From: Ornithinimicrobium ciconiae
Lineage (GTDB): Bacteria > Actinomycetota > Actinomycetes > Actinomycetales > Dermatophilaceae
NCBI RefSeq assembly: GCF_007197575.1
Contig: NZ_CP041616.1
Location: 3,038,001 to 3,102,000, forward strand
Direction of reading: 5' to 3'
Length of the DNA stretch: 64,000 nt
Position 1 is the first letter of the stretch. Every line of letters starts with the position of its first letter. This document shows positions 1-8,971 of the stretch, in pieces. The notes beneath the pieces were generated by a model that was not told where the DNA came from, did not search any database, and worked only from the letters and a program-made list of their open reading frames with translations. The translations under genes and the position numbers were made by a program.

Positions 1-676
1 CAGCCTGCCCCTCGCCGTAGTCCGGCGAACCGAGAGCGACGTGCGTCAGGCCGGTCGCCGCGAGGGTGAGCGCGATCGTGCCGACGGCCATCCGGTTGTT
101 GGCTGCCGTGCTCGCTGGGGAGCGCAGCAGGCGGATCGCAAACAGGAAGAGCACGATGGGCAGGGCCAGGCCGACGCGTCCGAAGGTGCCCGCCACGACG
201 GCGTGGATGGCTCCGCCCACGGGACCCTCGAGGTTCCACCACTCGCGGATCGCCACCACGACGGCGAGCGCCAGGAGCAGGAAGCCCAGGCCGTCGCGAC
301 GGTGACCGCCCTCGGGGTCCTCGGTGCTGGCACTCATGCTGCGAACTGCTCCTCCGGTCATTGTCGCCATCCCCATCCAGGTCCCTCGTGCCATCCGCCA
401 GGGCAACGGTGGGTGTGTGCGTTGCGGCTTAGCTGCGCTCGTGCCCCGGCTGGCTCGCGACGTGCGGCGGCCGGCGCTGCCGCCCCGGCTCGAGCTCGCG
501 GTGCGTCCCGTGCTCCCGGCGCGTCCAGAGCCCTTGGCCGGGCCCTTGGTCGAGCCTGAGCGGGCGCCGCCCCCGGTGGCACGGGCGGTCGTGGTGCGCG
601 GACGCGTCGACGACTGCGCACCGGCTCCGGTCGCCTTGCCACCGGAGGAGCGTCGGGTCGTCGCACTATTCGCCAC
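1..676 (-). CDS. ftsK: DNA translocase FtsK, N-terminal part (cut by window start)
   Basis: N-terminal ~225 codons of an FtsK/SpoIIIE-type septal DNA translocase; the RecA-like motor and gamma domain lie outside the window. Seen: a Ser/Thr/Gly/Arg-rich basic region of about 110 residues, then the block HRRDGLGFLLLALAVVVAI, a second membrane segment GRVGLALPIVLFLFAIRLL and the turn ALGSPDYGEG, all typical of the actinobacterial FtsK membrane domain. The GTG at 676 is preferred because TACCGT lies 6 nt before it, the leaderless arrangement seen elsewhere here; GTG at 700 is an alternative. Family knowledge: it anchors at the division septum and pumps chromosome DNA. The nearby rnj and thymidylate/folate genes fit the usual actinobacterial order. 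Confidence 0.8.
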   Translation of the reverse strand, partial: MANSATTRRSSGGKATGAGAQSSTRPRTTTARATGGGARSGSTKGPAKGSGRAGSTGRTASSSRGGSAGRRTSRASRGTSAAKPQRTHPPLPWRMARGTWMGMATMTGGAVRSMSASTEDPEGGHRRDGLGFLLLALAVVVAIREWWNLEGPVGGAIHAVVAGTFGRVGLALPIVLFLFAIRLLRSPASTAANNRMAVGTIALTLAATGLTHVALGSPDYGEGQA

Positions 677-831
677 CCTCGCACGGTACTTGACTTTCAC
701 GTGCGTATCACGCGTCACACGCCTGATCCTCGGGATTCGGACGCGGCGCACTGGACTCCGCGGGCGCCTTCGCCCCCTCTGGCACACCGAGGATCCGTCG
801 CTGCCACGTCGACGATGCGGCAGTCGCCGGG

Positions 832-1893
832 TCAGCGCAACCGCGCCCACACGGCTCGGTGATCACTCCCGGGGACGTCGGCGACCCCGGCCTCCTCCAC
901 GCCAAAACCGCGCGCCAACACGTGGTCCAGCTGAACAAACGGGGGCAGGCGCGATCCCATCGGCCAGGTGCGCACCCATCCTGCCCCGGTCTCCCGGTGC
1001 GCGTGGGTCAGGGTTGCAGCCAGGGCGCGGAAGGCCGGGTGCGCCTGGGAGGCGTTGAAGTCCCCGGCCAGGACCAGACAGTCGTCGTCATTGGCCGCCA
1101 CCCAGGCCTCGAGTGCCTTCAGGTCGGCTCGCCAGGTGCTGGACGTCGTGACCAGCGGTGGCGCCGGATGGACCGCGACCAGGGTCCAGCCCTGTCCCAC
1201 GGTCGCATCGACGTCTGTGCCCGCACCGACGGTTCCGCTCCTCGCTTCGCCCCGGTCCCACCCCTGCTCGTCGCTCCGGCCCCGTCCCTGCTCCTCGCCC
1301 GAGCAGCCGCCGCTCGCGGGCCCCTCGACCCGGACCGCGACCTGCGTGAAGGTGCTGTCCGGCGGGTCGGCCAGCTCCACGTGCGGGTCCGCGGTGAGCA
1401 CCAACGTGCCGCCGGCGTCGTCCCGGACCGTGCCGGAGACATGCGGGAGGAGTTGGGTGAGGGGGCTGTCAGCCAGACGCTCGGCGGTCGCCGGGGTCGC
1501 CTCCAGCAGGACCAGTGCGTCCACGTCGCGCTCCCGCACGAGCTCGACGATCTCTGCCATGCTGCCGCGGCCGAACTCCAGGTTCGCGGCGAGCACCACC
1601 GTGTCACTGTCGGCTGACGGCCCCGCCCGGTGCGGCCAGAACCACGGCGCGGCACCGACGGCTCCCACGAGCAGCAGCAGCCCGGTGGCGGCCGCCAGGA
1701 CCGGCTCGCGCCCGACCAGGCTGAGGACCAGCAGCACGAGCAGGCTGAGCAGCGCCATCGGGAGCGCCGCCTGGATCGCGGGCACCGGCCCGGTGAGATC
1801 GAGGAAGCGCACGAGGCACAGGGCCGCGACGCCGGAGCACCAGAGCCACCCCAGGACGGTGAGCCACCCCACGTCTCCCGCCCACCTGCGCAC
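832..1893 (-). CDS. membrane-anchored endonuclease/exonuclease/phosphatase family protein
   Basis: 353 residues. About three hydrophobic N-terminal segments (roughly residues 8-90) anchor a C-terminal EEP-fold domain. Seen: ANLEFG near the domain start, the catalytic block LVLAGDFNAS, LDHVLA and the terminal GSDHRAVWARL, the Asp/Asn/His signatures of the DNase I-like fold. An Asp/Glu/Gly/Arg-rich low-complexity insert sits in the middle of the domain. The GTG start has TAGGCT 6 nt upstream. The fold includes nucleases, phosphoesterases and sphingomyelinases, so the substrate cannot be named; the membrane location suggests an envelope-facing hydrolase. It lies downstream of ftsK's start on the same strand, separated by 155 nt. 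Confidence 0.75.
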   Translation of the reverse strand: MRRWAGDVGWLTVLGWLWCSGVAALCLVRFLDLTGPVPAIQAALPMALLSLLVLLVLSLVGREPVLAAATGLLLLVGAVGAAPWFWPHRAGPSADSDTVVLAANLEFGRGSMAEIVELVRERDVDALVLLEATPATAERLADSPLTQLLPHVSGTVRDDAGGTLVLTADPHVELADPPDSTFTQVAVRVEGPASGGCSGEEQGRGRSDEQGWDRGEARSGTVGAGTDVDATVGQGWTLVAVHPAPPLVTTSSTWRADLKALEAWVAANDDDCLVLAGDFNASQAHPAFRALAATLTHAHRETGAGWVRTWPMGSRLPPFVQLDHVLARGFGVEEAGVADVPGSDHRAVWARLR

Positions 1894-1936
1894 GCGGGCA
1901 GCCTAACGGTCCAGCTGAACGATTGCTCCCATTCGG

Positions 1937-2011
1937 AAGCAAGCTATGAGGTTGCTTGCTTGGAGAATCAAGGATATTGCTTGTCTTGGTGACTCTCGCT
2001 AGACTTCGCCC
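1937..2011 (+). promoter_or_regulatory. satD promoter with repeated TTGCTTG elements
   Basis: The -35 TTGCTT (1977-1982), a 17-bp spacer and the -10 TAGACT (2000-2005) end 6 nt before the ATG at 2012, predicting a leaderless mRNA. TTGCTTG also occurs at 1952-1958 and, inverted, as AAGCAA at 1937-1942, forming an inverted repeat AAGCAA-9-TTGCTT. The -35 box lies inside a copy of the element, so a protein bound there would control access. SatD's own C-terminal helix-turn-helix is the obvious candidate (inference). Confidence 0.6.
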
Positions 2012-2668
2012 ATGACCGACCAGGCGGGCGCACCGCTGCTCGCAACACTGCTCGGCGATGTTATCGGCTCCCGGTCCGCGGACGATCGTCAGGCGCTGCA
2101 CGACACCCTGACCTCGGCGCTGGCCGCGGTGAGCGCCGAGCTGGACACCGTCGACGACGTCCAGGTGACCGCCGGTGACGAGTTCCAGGGCACCTTCGCC
2201 ACCGTGGGCGAGGCGCTGTATGCCGCGCTGCTGCTCCGACTGCGACTCGACCCGGAGATCGACGTCCGGGTCGGCGTGGGCTGGGGTGAGGTCACCGTCC
2301 TGGACCAGACACAGGGGACCCAGGACGGCCCGGCCTGGTGGGCGGCCCGTGCCGCCATCGAGTGGGTCGAGCACCAGCAGAGCACGGCCGGATGGGAGAG
2401 CGTGCGCACGGCATACCGTCCGGCGGAGGAGGTGGCGACCGGCCCCTCGTCCGAGGCCATCACGGCCGCGCTGCTGTGCCAGGACCATCTGATCGGGCTG
2501 ATGGACGGGCGCTCCCGACACATCCTGGACGGACTCCTGCACGGCCGGACCCAGGCCCGCCTGGCCGAGGAGCTGGGACTGACCCGGCAGGCGGTCAACC
2601 AACGACGCAAGCACGACGGTCTGGCGATCGCGACCGCTGCAGCCCAGTCCCTGCGCGCGGTCGTGTGA
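2012..2668 (+). CDS. SatD family protein with C-terminal HTH
   Basis: 218 residues. The N-terminal part (LLATLLGDVIGSR, VQVTAGDEFQGTF, DVRVGVGWGEV) matches the SatD family, named from the streptococcal sat operon linked to acid tolerance and secretion. The last 60 residues carry a helix-turn-helix (ARLAEELGLTRQAVNQRRK), so this version is probably a DNA-binding regulator or sensor. It is the first gene of a two-gene unit: its TGA overlaps the GTG of the next gene. Biochemical activity is unknown. The start is fixed by the promoter 6 nt upstream. Confidence 0.75.
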   Translation: MTDQAGAPLLATLLGDVIGSRSADDRQALHDTLTSALAAVSAELDTVDDVQVTAGDEFQGTFATVGEALYAALLLRLRLDPEIDVRVGVGWGEVTVLDQTQGTQDGPAWWAARAAIEWVEHQQSTAGWESVRTAYRPAEEVATGPSSEAITAALLCQDHLIGLMDGRSRHILDGLLHGRTQARLAEELGLTRQAVNQRRKHDGLAIATAAAQSLRAVV

Positions 2669-3450
2669 GCGCACTCGCCCTCCTGCTCGTCGCCGTCGGC
2701 CTCACCGACCTCGTGGCTGCCCGCGACGGATCTCGGCCGACCATCGGGCGGCTGGCCGGAACGCTGGTCGGTCTGACGTCCATCGCGGCGCTGGCTCTGC
2801 TCGCCGACCTGGACGGGTGGGGCGACGTCGCCCTGCTGGGTGTGGTCGGCGTCACGACCGGAGCGTGGGCGGTGCTGGTGGATCGGGCGGAGCGCTCGGA
2901 CAGCGCGCAGGGGCTGGCCCTGGCGGCCCTCGCGGCCGGCGTCGGGGTCACCGTGCTGTTCAGCGGATGGGCCTCCAACGTCGCCGGACCGCTGGCCAGG
3001 TGGCTGGACTGGTCGGGCATCACCGCCCTGGGGGCCATCGACCCCACCCGCGCGGTCCTGCTGCTGGGCCTCTTCCTCACCCAGCTCTCCACCGGCAATG
3101 CCGTCGTGCGGCTGGTCCTGGCGCGCACCGGCGCCCTGGACCCGCGAGGGGGCCCGCAGGCGGCCGACCGCCTGCGGGGCGGCCGGCTCCTCGGCCCGAT
3201 GGAGCGGGTGTTCATCCTGGGACTCGGCCTGGCTGGGCAGGTGACCGCGGCGAGTGTGGTGATCGCCGCCAAGGGCCTCATCCGCTGGCCCGAGCTGCAG
3301 CGCGCCAGCCGGGACTCCGAGCGCCGCGAGCAGGCCGCGAGCGACGGCACGGCTGCGCCCATCGACCAGGTGACCGAGTACTTCCTGATCGGCAGCTTCG
3401 TCAGCTGGCTGGTCGCCCTCGCCGCGCTGGCGGTCGCGCACCTGGCGTGA
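2665..3450 (+). CDS. multi-pass membrane protein partnered with SatD
   Basis: 261 residues from a GTG that overlaps the satD stop (GTGA), implying translational coupling. At least six hydrophobic segments are visible: the N-terminal LALLLVAVGLTDLVAA, two around residues 35-80, one near 95, one in AVLLLGLFLTQLS, and a last one at residues 230-260. The central ITALGAIDPTRAVLLLGLFL followed by NAVVRLVL recalls the DUF3307/SatE membrane proteins that accompany SatD, but I cannot prove family membership. Likely a membrane component whose expression or activity is tied to SatD. Function unknown. Confidence 0.65.
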   Translation: MSALALLLVAVGLTDLVAARDGSRPTIGRLAGTLVGLTSIAALALLADLDGWGDVALLGVVGVTTGAWAVLVDRAERSDSAQGLALAALAAGVGVTVLFSGWASNVAGPLARWLDWSGITALGAIDPTRAVLLLGLFLTQLSTGNAVVRLVLARTGALDPRGGPQAADRLRGGRLLGPMERVFILGLGLAGQVTAASVVIAAKGLIRWPELQRASRDSERREQAASDGTAAPIDQVTEYFLIGSFVSWLVALAALAVAHLA

Positions 3451-3492
3451 GGGTCACCCACCTGCCCTGAGGCCAGATGTGGGGATGCGCCC

Positions 3493-3530
3493 GGGCGAGC
3501 ACCCGGCATACGTCCCGGGGTGACTCGCCC
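3493..3530. terminator. bidirectional hairpin between convergent genes
   Basis: GGGCGAG pairs with CTCGCCC, extended inward by CACCCGG with CCGGGGTG, around a short AT-containing loop. It lies between the ends of the satD-unit membrane gene (+) and rnj (-), as expected for a shared terminator. There is no U-tract, so Rho-independent strength is uncertain. Confidence 0.5.
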
Positions 3531-3542
3531 CACCCGGGTGCC

Positions 3543-5228
3543 TCAGGCGTCGATGACGATGGGGATGATCATCGGACGACGACGCAGCTTGCCCCCGACG
3601 AAGGACCCCACGGTCCGGCGGATGACCTGCTGCAGTTGGTGGGTGTCGGTGACCCCGTTCTGGCGGGCCTCCTCCAGCGCGGCCTCCAGGCGCGGGCGCA
3701 CCTTGTCGAAGACGGCGGCGTCCTCCGCGAAGCCCCGGGTCTGGATCTCCGGGCCGGCGGCGACCTTGCCGGTCGAGGCGTCACGCACCAGGATGACCGT
3801 CACAAATCCCTCGTCGCGCAGGATCCGGCGGTCCTTGAGCAGACCCTCGGTCGTGCCACCGACCGAGGAACCGTCCACATAGATGTAGCCCACGTCGACC
3901 GCACCGGCGATCCGCGCCTGACCGTCGATCAGGTCGACGACCACACCGTCCTCGGCGAGGATCACGTTCTCGGCCGGCACGCCCGTGGCGATCGCCAGGT
4001 CACCGTTGGCGACCAAGTGACGCCACTCGCCGTGCACCGGCATCACGTTCTTGGGGCGCACGATGTTGTAGCAGTAGAGCAGTTCCCCCGCACTGGCGTG
4101 ACCGGACACGTGCACCATGGCGTTGCCCTTGTGCACCACCTTGGCGCCGAGCCGGGTCAGACCGTTGATCACGCGGTAGACGGCGTTCTCGTTGCCTGGG
4201 ATCAGGGAGGAGGCCATCAGGACGGTGTCGCCCTCACCCACGTCGATCTTGTGGTCCCGGTTGGCCATCCGGGACAGCGCCGCCATCGGCTCGCCCTGCG
4301 ACCCGGTGCAGATCAGCACCTGCTGGTCGTCGGGCAGCTGGGCCAGCCGACCCAGGTCGACCAGCACCCCGTCCGGCACCCGCAGATAACCCAGGTCGGC
4401 GGCGATGCCCATGTTGCGGATCATGGAACGGCCCACCATGGCGACCTTGCGCCCGGACTCCTCGGCGGCGTCCAGCACCTGCTGGACGCGGTGCACGTGC
4501 GAGGAGAAGCAGGCCACGATGATGCGCCGCTCGCCACGGTGGAAGACGCGCTCGATCGCCGGGGCGATGTTGCGCTCCGCCGTCGTGAACCCCGGCATCT
4601 CGGCGTTGGTCGAGTCCGTCATGAAGAGGTCCACGCCCTCCTCCCCCACCCGGGCGAAGGCACGCAGGTCGGTGATCCGGTTGTCCAGCGGCACCTGGTC
4701 CATCTTGAAGTCGCCGGTGTGCAGCAGCGTGCCGCCGGGGGTGCGCACAAAGACGGCGAGCGCGTCGGGGATGGAGTGGTTGACCGCGATGAACTCACAG
4801 TCGAACGGACCGAACGTCTCGCGGTCACCCTCCTTGACCCCGAGGGTGAAGGGCTTGATCCGGTGCTCCTTGAGCTTGGCCTCGATGAGGGCGAGCGTGA
4901 GCTGGGAGCCGATCAGGGGGATATCACCCTTGCGGCGCAACAGGTAGGGCACGGCGCCGATGTGGTCCTCGTGGCCGTGGGTGAGCACGATGGCGACGAT
5001 GTCGTCCCAGCGGCCCTCGAGATACTCGAAGTCGGGCAGGATCAGGTCCACGCCCGGGTGCTCGTCCTCGGGGAAGAGCACGCCGCAGTCGATGATCAGC
5101 AGCTTGCCGGCATACTCCACCACCGCCATGTTGCGGCCGACCTCGCCGAGCCCACCGAGGGCGACGACCCGCACCCCGTTCTTCGCGAGCGGACCGGGGG
5201 CAGTGAGTTCAGGATGCGGGTGGCTCAT
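3543..5228 (-). CDS. rnj: ribonuclease J
   Basis: 561 residues, full length for RNase J. It is a metallo-beta-lactamase/beta-CASP nuclease with 5'-3' exo- and endoribonuclease activity in mRNA decay and rRNA maturation. Seen: metal-binding LTHGHEDHIGAVPYL (HGHEDH at about 84-89), LLHTGDFKMD, the STNAEMPGFT block, beta-CASP FSSHVHRVQQ, and the C-terminal VSGHASAGEL and PVHGEWRHL blocks with conserved histidines. TAACCT ends 6 nt before the ATG at 5228, so it is probably leaderless. In many actinobacteria dapA lies between ftsK and rnj or beside rnj; it is not here. Confidence 0.95.
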   Translation of the reverse strand: MSHPHPELTAPGPLAKNGVRVVALGGLGEVGRNMAVVEYAGKLLIIDCGVLFPEDEHPGVDLILPDFEYLEGRWDDIVAIVLTHGHEDHIGAVPYLLRRKGDIPLIGSQLTLALIEAKLKEHRIKPFTLGVKEGDRETFGPFDCEFIAVNHSIPDALAVFVRTPGGTLLHTGDFKMDQVPLDNRITDLRAFARVGEEGVDLFMTDSTNAEMPGFTTAERNIAPAIERVFHRGERRIIVACFSSHVHRVQQVLDAAEESGRKVAMVGRSMIRNMGIAADLGYLRVPDGVLVDLGRLAQLPDDQQVLICTGSQGEPMAALSRMANRDHKIDVGEGDTVLMASSLIPGNENAVYRVINGLTRLGAKVVHKGNAMVHVSGHASAGELLYCYNIVRPKNVMPVHGEWRHLVANGDLAIATGVPAENVILAEDGVVVDLIDGQARIAGAVDVGYIYVDGSSVGGTTEGLLKDRRILRDEGFVTVILVRDASTGKVAAGPEIQTRGFAEDAAVFDKVRPRLEAALEEARQNGVTDTHQLQQVIRRTVGSFVGGKLRRRPMIIPIVIDA

Positions 5229-5526
5229 GCGGCAAGGTTACGGCCTGGCACGTGGTGCGCGGTGAGGGTGTTCTGCTCGCCTGTCGTGCGCGTCCTCGAT
5301 GAGGTGCCGCAGCTGAGCGCTCTGAGGTGATCGCGCCGCCACCCGCTCGGGGGGTCCGGGTAGCGGCGCGATCGATGACTACTCTCGCCCAGACTGATTG
5401 AATAAACCATATCAGTGAGGTGTGATCCGCGTCACAGTGCGTGGCGGAGCCTCCTCTGGCGCCTTGGGGCGCACCTGGTGCGGTCTCCACCCGCTCGCCG
5501 TCGGCGGCTCCGACTACAGTTCTGCC
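5229..5526. promoter_or_regulatory. divergent rnj/thyA intergenic region
   Basis: Holds both promoters. For rnj, TAACCT occupies 5240-5235 on the minus strand, 6 nt before the ATG. For thyA, TACAGT at 5515-5520 sits 6 nt before the ATG at 5527. A patch of unusually AT-rich sequence (GATTGAATAAACCATATC, about 5395-5413) stands out against the GC-rich background and may be a protein-binding or upstream promoter element. No further gene is visible. Confidence 0.5.
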
Positions 5527-6339
5527 ATGCGCCAGTACCTCGACCTGTTGGAGCGTGTCCGCACCGAGGGCGTCCGCAAGGACGACCGCACCGGCACCGG
5601 CACGCTGTCGGTCTTCGGACACCAGATGCGGTTCGACCTCACCGAGGGGTTCCCGGTGCTGACCACCAAGAAGCTGCACCTGCGCTCGATCACCGGAGAG
5701 CTGCTGTGGTTCCTGCGCGGCGACACCAACGTCCAGTGGCTGCACGAGCGCAAGATCTCGATCTGGGACGAGTGGGCCGACGAGAACGGCGACTTGGGTC
5801 CGGTCTACGGGCACCAGTGGCGCTCCTGGCCCACCCCCGACGGCGGCACGATCGACCAGATCGCCCGGGTCATCGAGTCGATCCGCACCAATCCCGACTC
5901 CCGGCGACACATCGTCACCGCGTGGAATGTCGCCGATGTCGACCAGATGGCGCTGCCCCCGTGCCACACGATGTTCCAGTTCTACGTCGCGCCGGGCGTC
6001 GAGGGCGGCCGGGGCCGTCTGTCATGCCAGCTCTACCAGCGCAGCGCCGACATCTTCCTCGGCGTGCCGTTCAACATCGCCAGCTATGCTCTGCTGACCC
6101 ACATGGTCGCCCAGGTGACCGACCTTGAGGTCGGGGAGTTCGTGCACACCCTCGGCGACGCGCATCTCTACTCCAACCACCTGGAGCAGGCCGACGAGCA
6201 GCTGACCCGCCAGCCCGGGCCGCTGCCGACGCTCTGGCTCAATCCCGAAGTTCGCGCGATCGACGCGTTCGAGCTGGAGGATATTGAGGTGCGGGACTAC
6301 GTCGCCGCACCCACCATCAAGGCTCCCATCGCGGTGTGA
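5527..6339 (+). CDS. thyA: thymidylate synthase
   Basis: 270 residues, close to E. coli ThyA (264). It converts dUMP to dTMP using methylenetetrahydrofolate and releases dihydrofolate. The nucleophilic cysteine is at residue 146 in [32 protein letters not shown] and [10 protein letters not shown] are the dUMP- and folate-site signatures. The start at 5527 is preferred over an in-frame upstream ATG (5422) because the extra 35 residues are not family-like and TACAGT lies 6 nt before 5527. Thirteen nt downstream is a Nudix-DHFR fusion that would recycle the dihydrofolate made here, so the pair forms a dTMP cycle unit. Confidence 0.95.
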   Translation: MRQYLDLLERVRTEGVRKDDRTGTGTLSVFGHQMRFDLTEGFPVLTTKKLHLRSITGELLWFLRGDTNVQWLHERKISIWDEWADENGDLGPVYGHQWRSWPTPDGGTIDQIARVIESIRTNPDSRRHIVTAWNVADVDQMALPPCHTMFQFYVAPGVEGGRGRLSCQLYQRSADIFLGVPFNIASYALLTHMVAQVTDLEVGEFVHTLGDAHLYSNHLEQADEQLTRQPGPLPTLWLNPEVRAIDAFELEDIEVRDYVAAPTIKAPIAV

Positions 6340-6352
6340 GCGGTCCGCCCTG

Positions 6353-7300
6353 ATGCCCCGTTTCTCCGTCGTCCCGGCGGCCTACCTCGTGCTGACGCGC
6401 GAGAGCCCTCACGGCACCGAGGTGCTGCTGCAGCTGCGGGGCACCACCGGCTACATGGAGGGTTGGTGGGCCTGTGCGGCCGCCGGTCACGTCGAGGCGG
6501 GCGAGCCCGCCGACCAGGCCGTATGCCGGGAGGCAGCCGAGGAGCTCGGCCTCACCATCTCACCGGGCCAGGTGAGCCTGGCGGTGGTCCTGCAGCGGGG
6601 CTGTGTGCTGGGTGGGCCGATCGAGCAGCGCATCGACCTGTTCTTCACCGCCTCCGATGTCGCCGGCGAGCCGGCGATCACCGAGCCGGACAAGGCTCAG
6701 GACCTGCGGTGGTGGCCCCTGGCGGACCTGCCAGAACACACGGTCCCCCACGAGCGTCAGGTGCTGGAGCACCTGCGCGGGCAGGCGGCACCCGACTCCG
6801 GCACGCGGCCGGTCCTGCTGACCCGGGGTTTCGACCAGACGCTGACCCTGATTGCTGCCATCGGCCGCAACGGCGTCATCGGCGACGGGGCCTCCATGCC
6901 GTGGCACCTGCCCGAGGACCTCGCGTTCTTCAAACGCACCACGATGGGCGGTGTGATGGTCATGGGGCGCGGCACCTGGGACTCGATCGGCCGTGCGCTG
7001 CCTGGCCGGCGCACCATCGTCGTGACGCGCGACCGCGAGTGGTCCGCGCGGGGCGCCGAGGTGGCCCACTCGTTGCCCGAGGCACTGCTGATGGCCGGCG
7101 ACACCGAGGTGTTCATCGCCGGTGGCGGACAGGTCTATGAGCAGACCATCGAGGCCGCCACCCGGCTGATCATCACGCACGTCGAGCAAGAGCCAGCGGG
7201 CCCGGTCACCTTCCCCGCGATCGATCCGATCCTGTGGCGGGAGGACAGCCGCGACGTGCAGGACGGCTTCGCCTGGGTGGAGTACCTCAGGCGGCGCTGA
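6353..7300 (+). CDS. Nudix hydrolase-dihydrofolate reductase fusion
   Basis: 315 residues with two domains. Residues ~1-150 are a Nudix hydrolase with a complete box (GHVEAGEPADQAVCRE then AAEELGL, matching Gx5Ex7REUxEExGU). Residues ~160-315 are a dihydrofolate reductase: LIAAIGRNGVIGDGASMPWH, LPEDLAFFKRTTMGG, VMGRGTWDSIG, RTIVVTRD and FIAGGGQVYEQ carry the NADPH and folate contacts. The reading frame is continuous and I see no internal start with a ribosome site, so it is read as one polypeptide. DHFR regenerates tetrahydrofolate after ThyA. The Nudix half could remove pyrophosphate from dihydroneopterin triphosphate in folate synthesis or clean up damaged nucleotides (inference). Confidence 0.9.
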   Translation: MPRFSVVPAAYLVLTRESPHGTEVLLQLRGTTGYMEGWWACAAAGHVEAGEPADQAVCREAAEELGLTISPGQVSLAVVLQRGCVLGGPIEQRIDLFFTASDVAGEPAITEPDKAQDLRWWPLADLPEHTVPHERQVLEHLRGQAAPDSGTRPVLLTRGFDQTLTLIAAIGRNGVIGDGASMPWHLPEDLAFFKRTTMGGVMVMGRGTWDSIGRALPGRRTIVVTRDREWSARGAEVAHSLPEALLMAGDTEVFIAGGGQVYEQTIEAATRLIITHVEQEPAGPVTFPAIDPILWREDSRDVQDGFAWVEYLRRR

Positions 7301-7343
7301 TCATTGCGGCGGCGCCCGCCGAAAATCCGAGGTTAGGCGGAGG

Positions 7344-8453
7344 TTAGGCGTCGTAGTCCAGCACGACCTCATCGGTGACCGGGTGCGACTGGCAGGTCAG
7401 CACGATGCCGGCCGCGACCTCGTCCGGCTCGAGCGCATAGTTGCGGTCCATCGTGACCTCCCCCTCGACGACCCGTGCCCGGCACGTGCCACAGACACCG
7501 TTGGTGCAGCTGAATGGCGCATCGGAGCGCTCGCGCAACGTGGCGGCGAGGATCGACTCCGACCTGCTGCGCACGGGCACCTGCGTGATCCGTCCGTCGA
7601 GCGTGACGGTGACCATCGCCAGCGGTGTGGCGTCAGCAGGCGGCGGAGGCGGTGGTGGCGGCGCGTCCGCGACGTGGAACACCTCGTGGTGCACGTGCTG
7701 GCTGTCCACCCCGTGCACGGCCAGTGCCTCCCGGGCTGTCTCGACCATGCCGAGGGGCCCGCAGAGATACCACTCGTCCACGTCGTCGACCGGAATAAAG
7801 GCCTCGAAGAAGCCCTCGAGACGCTCCCGGTCGATGCGTCCGCTGAGTAGCTCGACCTCCTGGGCCTCGCGGGAGAGCACGTTGAAGAGGGTGAACCGGT
7901 CGGGGAAGCGGTTCTTGAGGTCCATCAGCTCCTCGAGGAACATGATGGTGTCGATGCGCCGGTTGCCGAAGATGAGAGTGGCCCGGGAGTGCGGCTCCTC
8001 CTCCAGCGCGGTCGTCAGCAGTGACATCACCGGCGTGATCCCCGACCCGGCCGCGATCGCCACGTGGTGCCGGGCAGCGCCGGGGTCGGTCGGGCAGGTG
8101 AAGCCGCCGATCGGCGTCATGACGTCGAGCACCTCACCGGGCTCGGCACTCTCGTGCAGCCAGGAGGACATGGCACCCTCGGGCACCCGTGCCGTCGCGA
8201 CCCGCAGCTCCCCGGTCTCACGCGCGCGCAGCCGGGAGACACAGATCGAGTAGGACCGACGGACCTCCTCGCCGCCCACCGTGGCCCGCAGGGTCAGGTG
8301 CTGGCCAGGCTCGAAGACATAGTCGTCACGCAGCCCGTCGGGGATCGTGAAACTGATAGCGATGGCCTCGTCGGTCAGTGGCTCGACGCGGCTGATCGTG
8401 AGCGCGTGGAAGATGGCCCGCGTCCGCTTGGGTTTGGTGGTGGTCAGGTGCAT
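7344..8453 (-). CDS. paaE: phenylacetyl-CoA epoxidase reductase subunit PaaE
   Basis: 369 residues. FAD/NAD(P)H reductase that feeds electrons to the PaaAC di-iron oxygenase. Seen in order: FAD-binding RRSYSICVS, NAD-binding AIAAGSGITPVMSLL and CGPLGMVET, a Pro-rich linker, and a C-terminal plant-type [2Fe-2S] ferredoxin domain with CTNGVCGTCRARV and a final cysteine in LTCQSHP. The ATG overlaps the paaD stop by one base, which fixes the start and rejects a longer upstream frame. Last gene of paaABCDE. Confidence 0.93.
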   Translation of the reverse strand: MHLTTTKPKRTRAIFHALTISRVEPLTDEAIAISFTIPDGLRDDYVFEPGQHLTLRATVGGEEVRRSYSICVSRLRARETGELRVATARVPEGAMSSWLHESAEPGEVLDVMTPIGGFTCPTDPGAARHHVAIAAGSGITPVMSLLTTALEEEPHSRATLIFGNRRIDTIMFLEELMDLKNRFPDRFTLFNVLSREAQEVELLSGRIDRERLEGFFEAFIPVDDVDEWYLCGPLGMVETAREALAVHGVDSQHVHHEVFHVADAPPPPPPPPADATPLAMVTVTLDGRITQVPVRSRSESILAATLRERSDAPFSCTNGVCGTCRARVVEGEVTMDRNYALEPDEVAAGIVLTCQSHPVTDEVVLDYDA

Positions 8454-8971
8454 CAGATCGCCTTGAACTCCTCGAACGGCTCCCGGCAGGTCAGGCAGCG
8501 TCGCAGCGCCTTGCACGCCGTCCCCCCGAAGCGGGACAGCTCCTCGGTCTCCAGCGACCCACAGGTCGGGCAGGCGACCTGGCGCACCGACAGTCCGACC
8601 GCGACAGGCCCGGCGGGGCGTGTCCCCGTGGGCGGTGCGATCCCGAAGCGCCGCAACGACTCCCGGCCCTTTTCGCTCATCCAGTCGGTGGTCCAGGCCG
8701 GCGACAGTGTGGTGTCCACCTCCGCCTCCAGGCCCTGCTGTCGCACCGTCCAGCTGATGTGGTCGCTGATCGCCTGCACCGCCGGGCACCCGCTGTAGGT
8801 CGGGGTGATCGTGACCCGCACCAAGCCGCCGTCCGCATCCACGCTGATGTCGCGCACGATGCCGAGATCGTCGATCGAGATGACCGGGATCTCGGGGTCC
8901 GGGATGTCGCGGATCTTCTGCTCCAGCTCGGCCACCTGCGCGGCCGTCAGCACCGTCGCCACCGCGCTCAC
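8453..8971 (-). CDS. paaD: phenylacetate pathway protein PaaD (DUF59/MIP18-type)
   Basis: 172 residues. N-terminal DUF59/MIP18 domain with DPEIPVISIDDLGIVRD and the cysteine motif TPTYSGCPAVQ; C-terminal zinc/iron-binding pairs CPTCGS and CLTCREPFEEF. PaaD-type proteins are needed to mature the iron cluster of the epoxidase complex. It overlaps paaC by 4 bases at its start and paaE by 1 at its end, so it is co-translated with the complex. Confidence 0.9.
   Translation of the reverse strand: MSAVATVLTAAQVAELEQKIRDIPDPEIPVISIDDLGIVRDISVDADGGLVRVTITPTYSGCPAVQAISDHISWTVRQQGLEAEVDTTLSPAWTTDWMSEKGRESLRRFGIAPPTGTRPAGPVAVGLSVRQVACPTCGSLETEELSRFGGTACKALRRCLTCREPFEEFKAI

Noticed and set aside
3477..5330. 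617-codon open frame opposite rnj
   Set aside because: Antisense shadow of a high-GC gene; rnj on the other strand has all family motifs.
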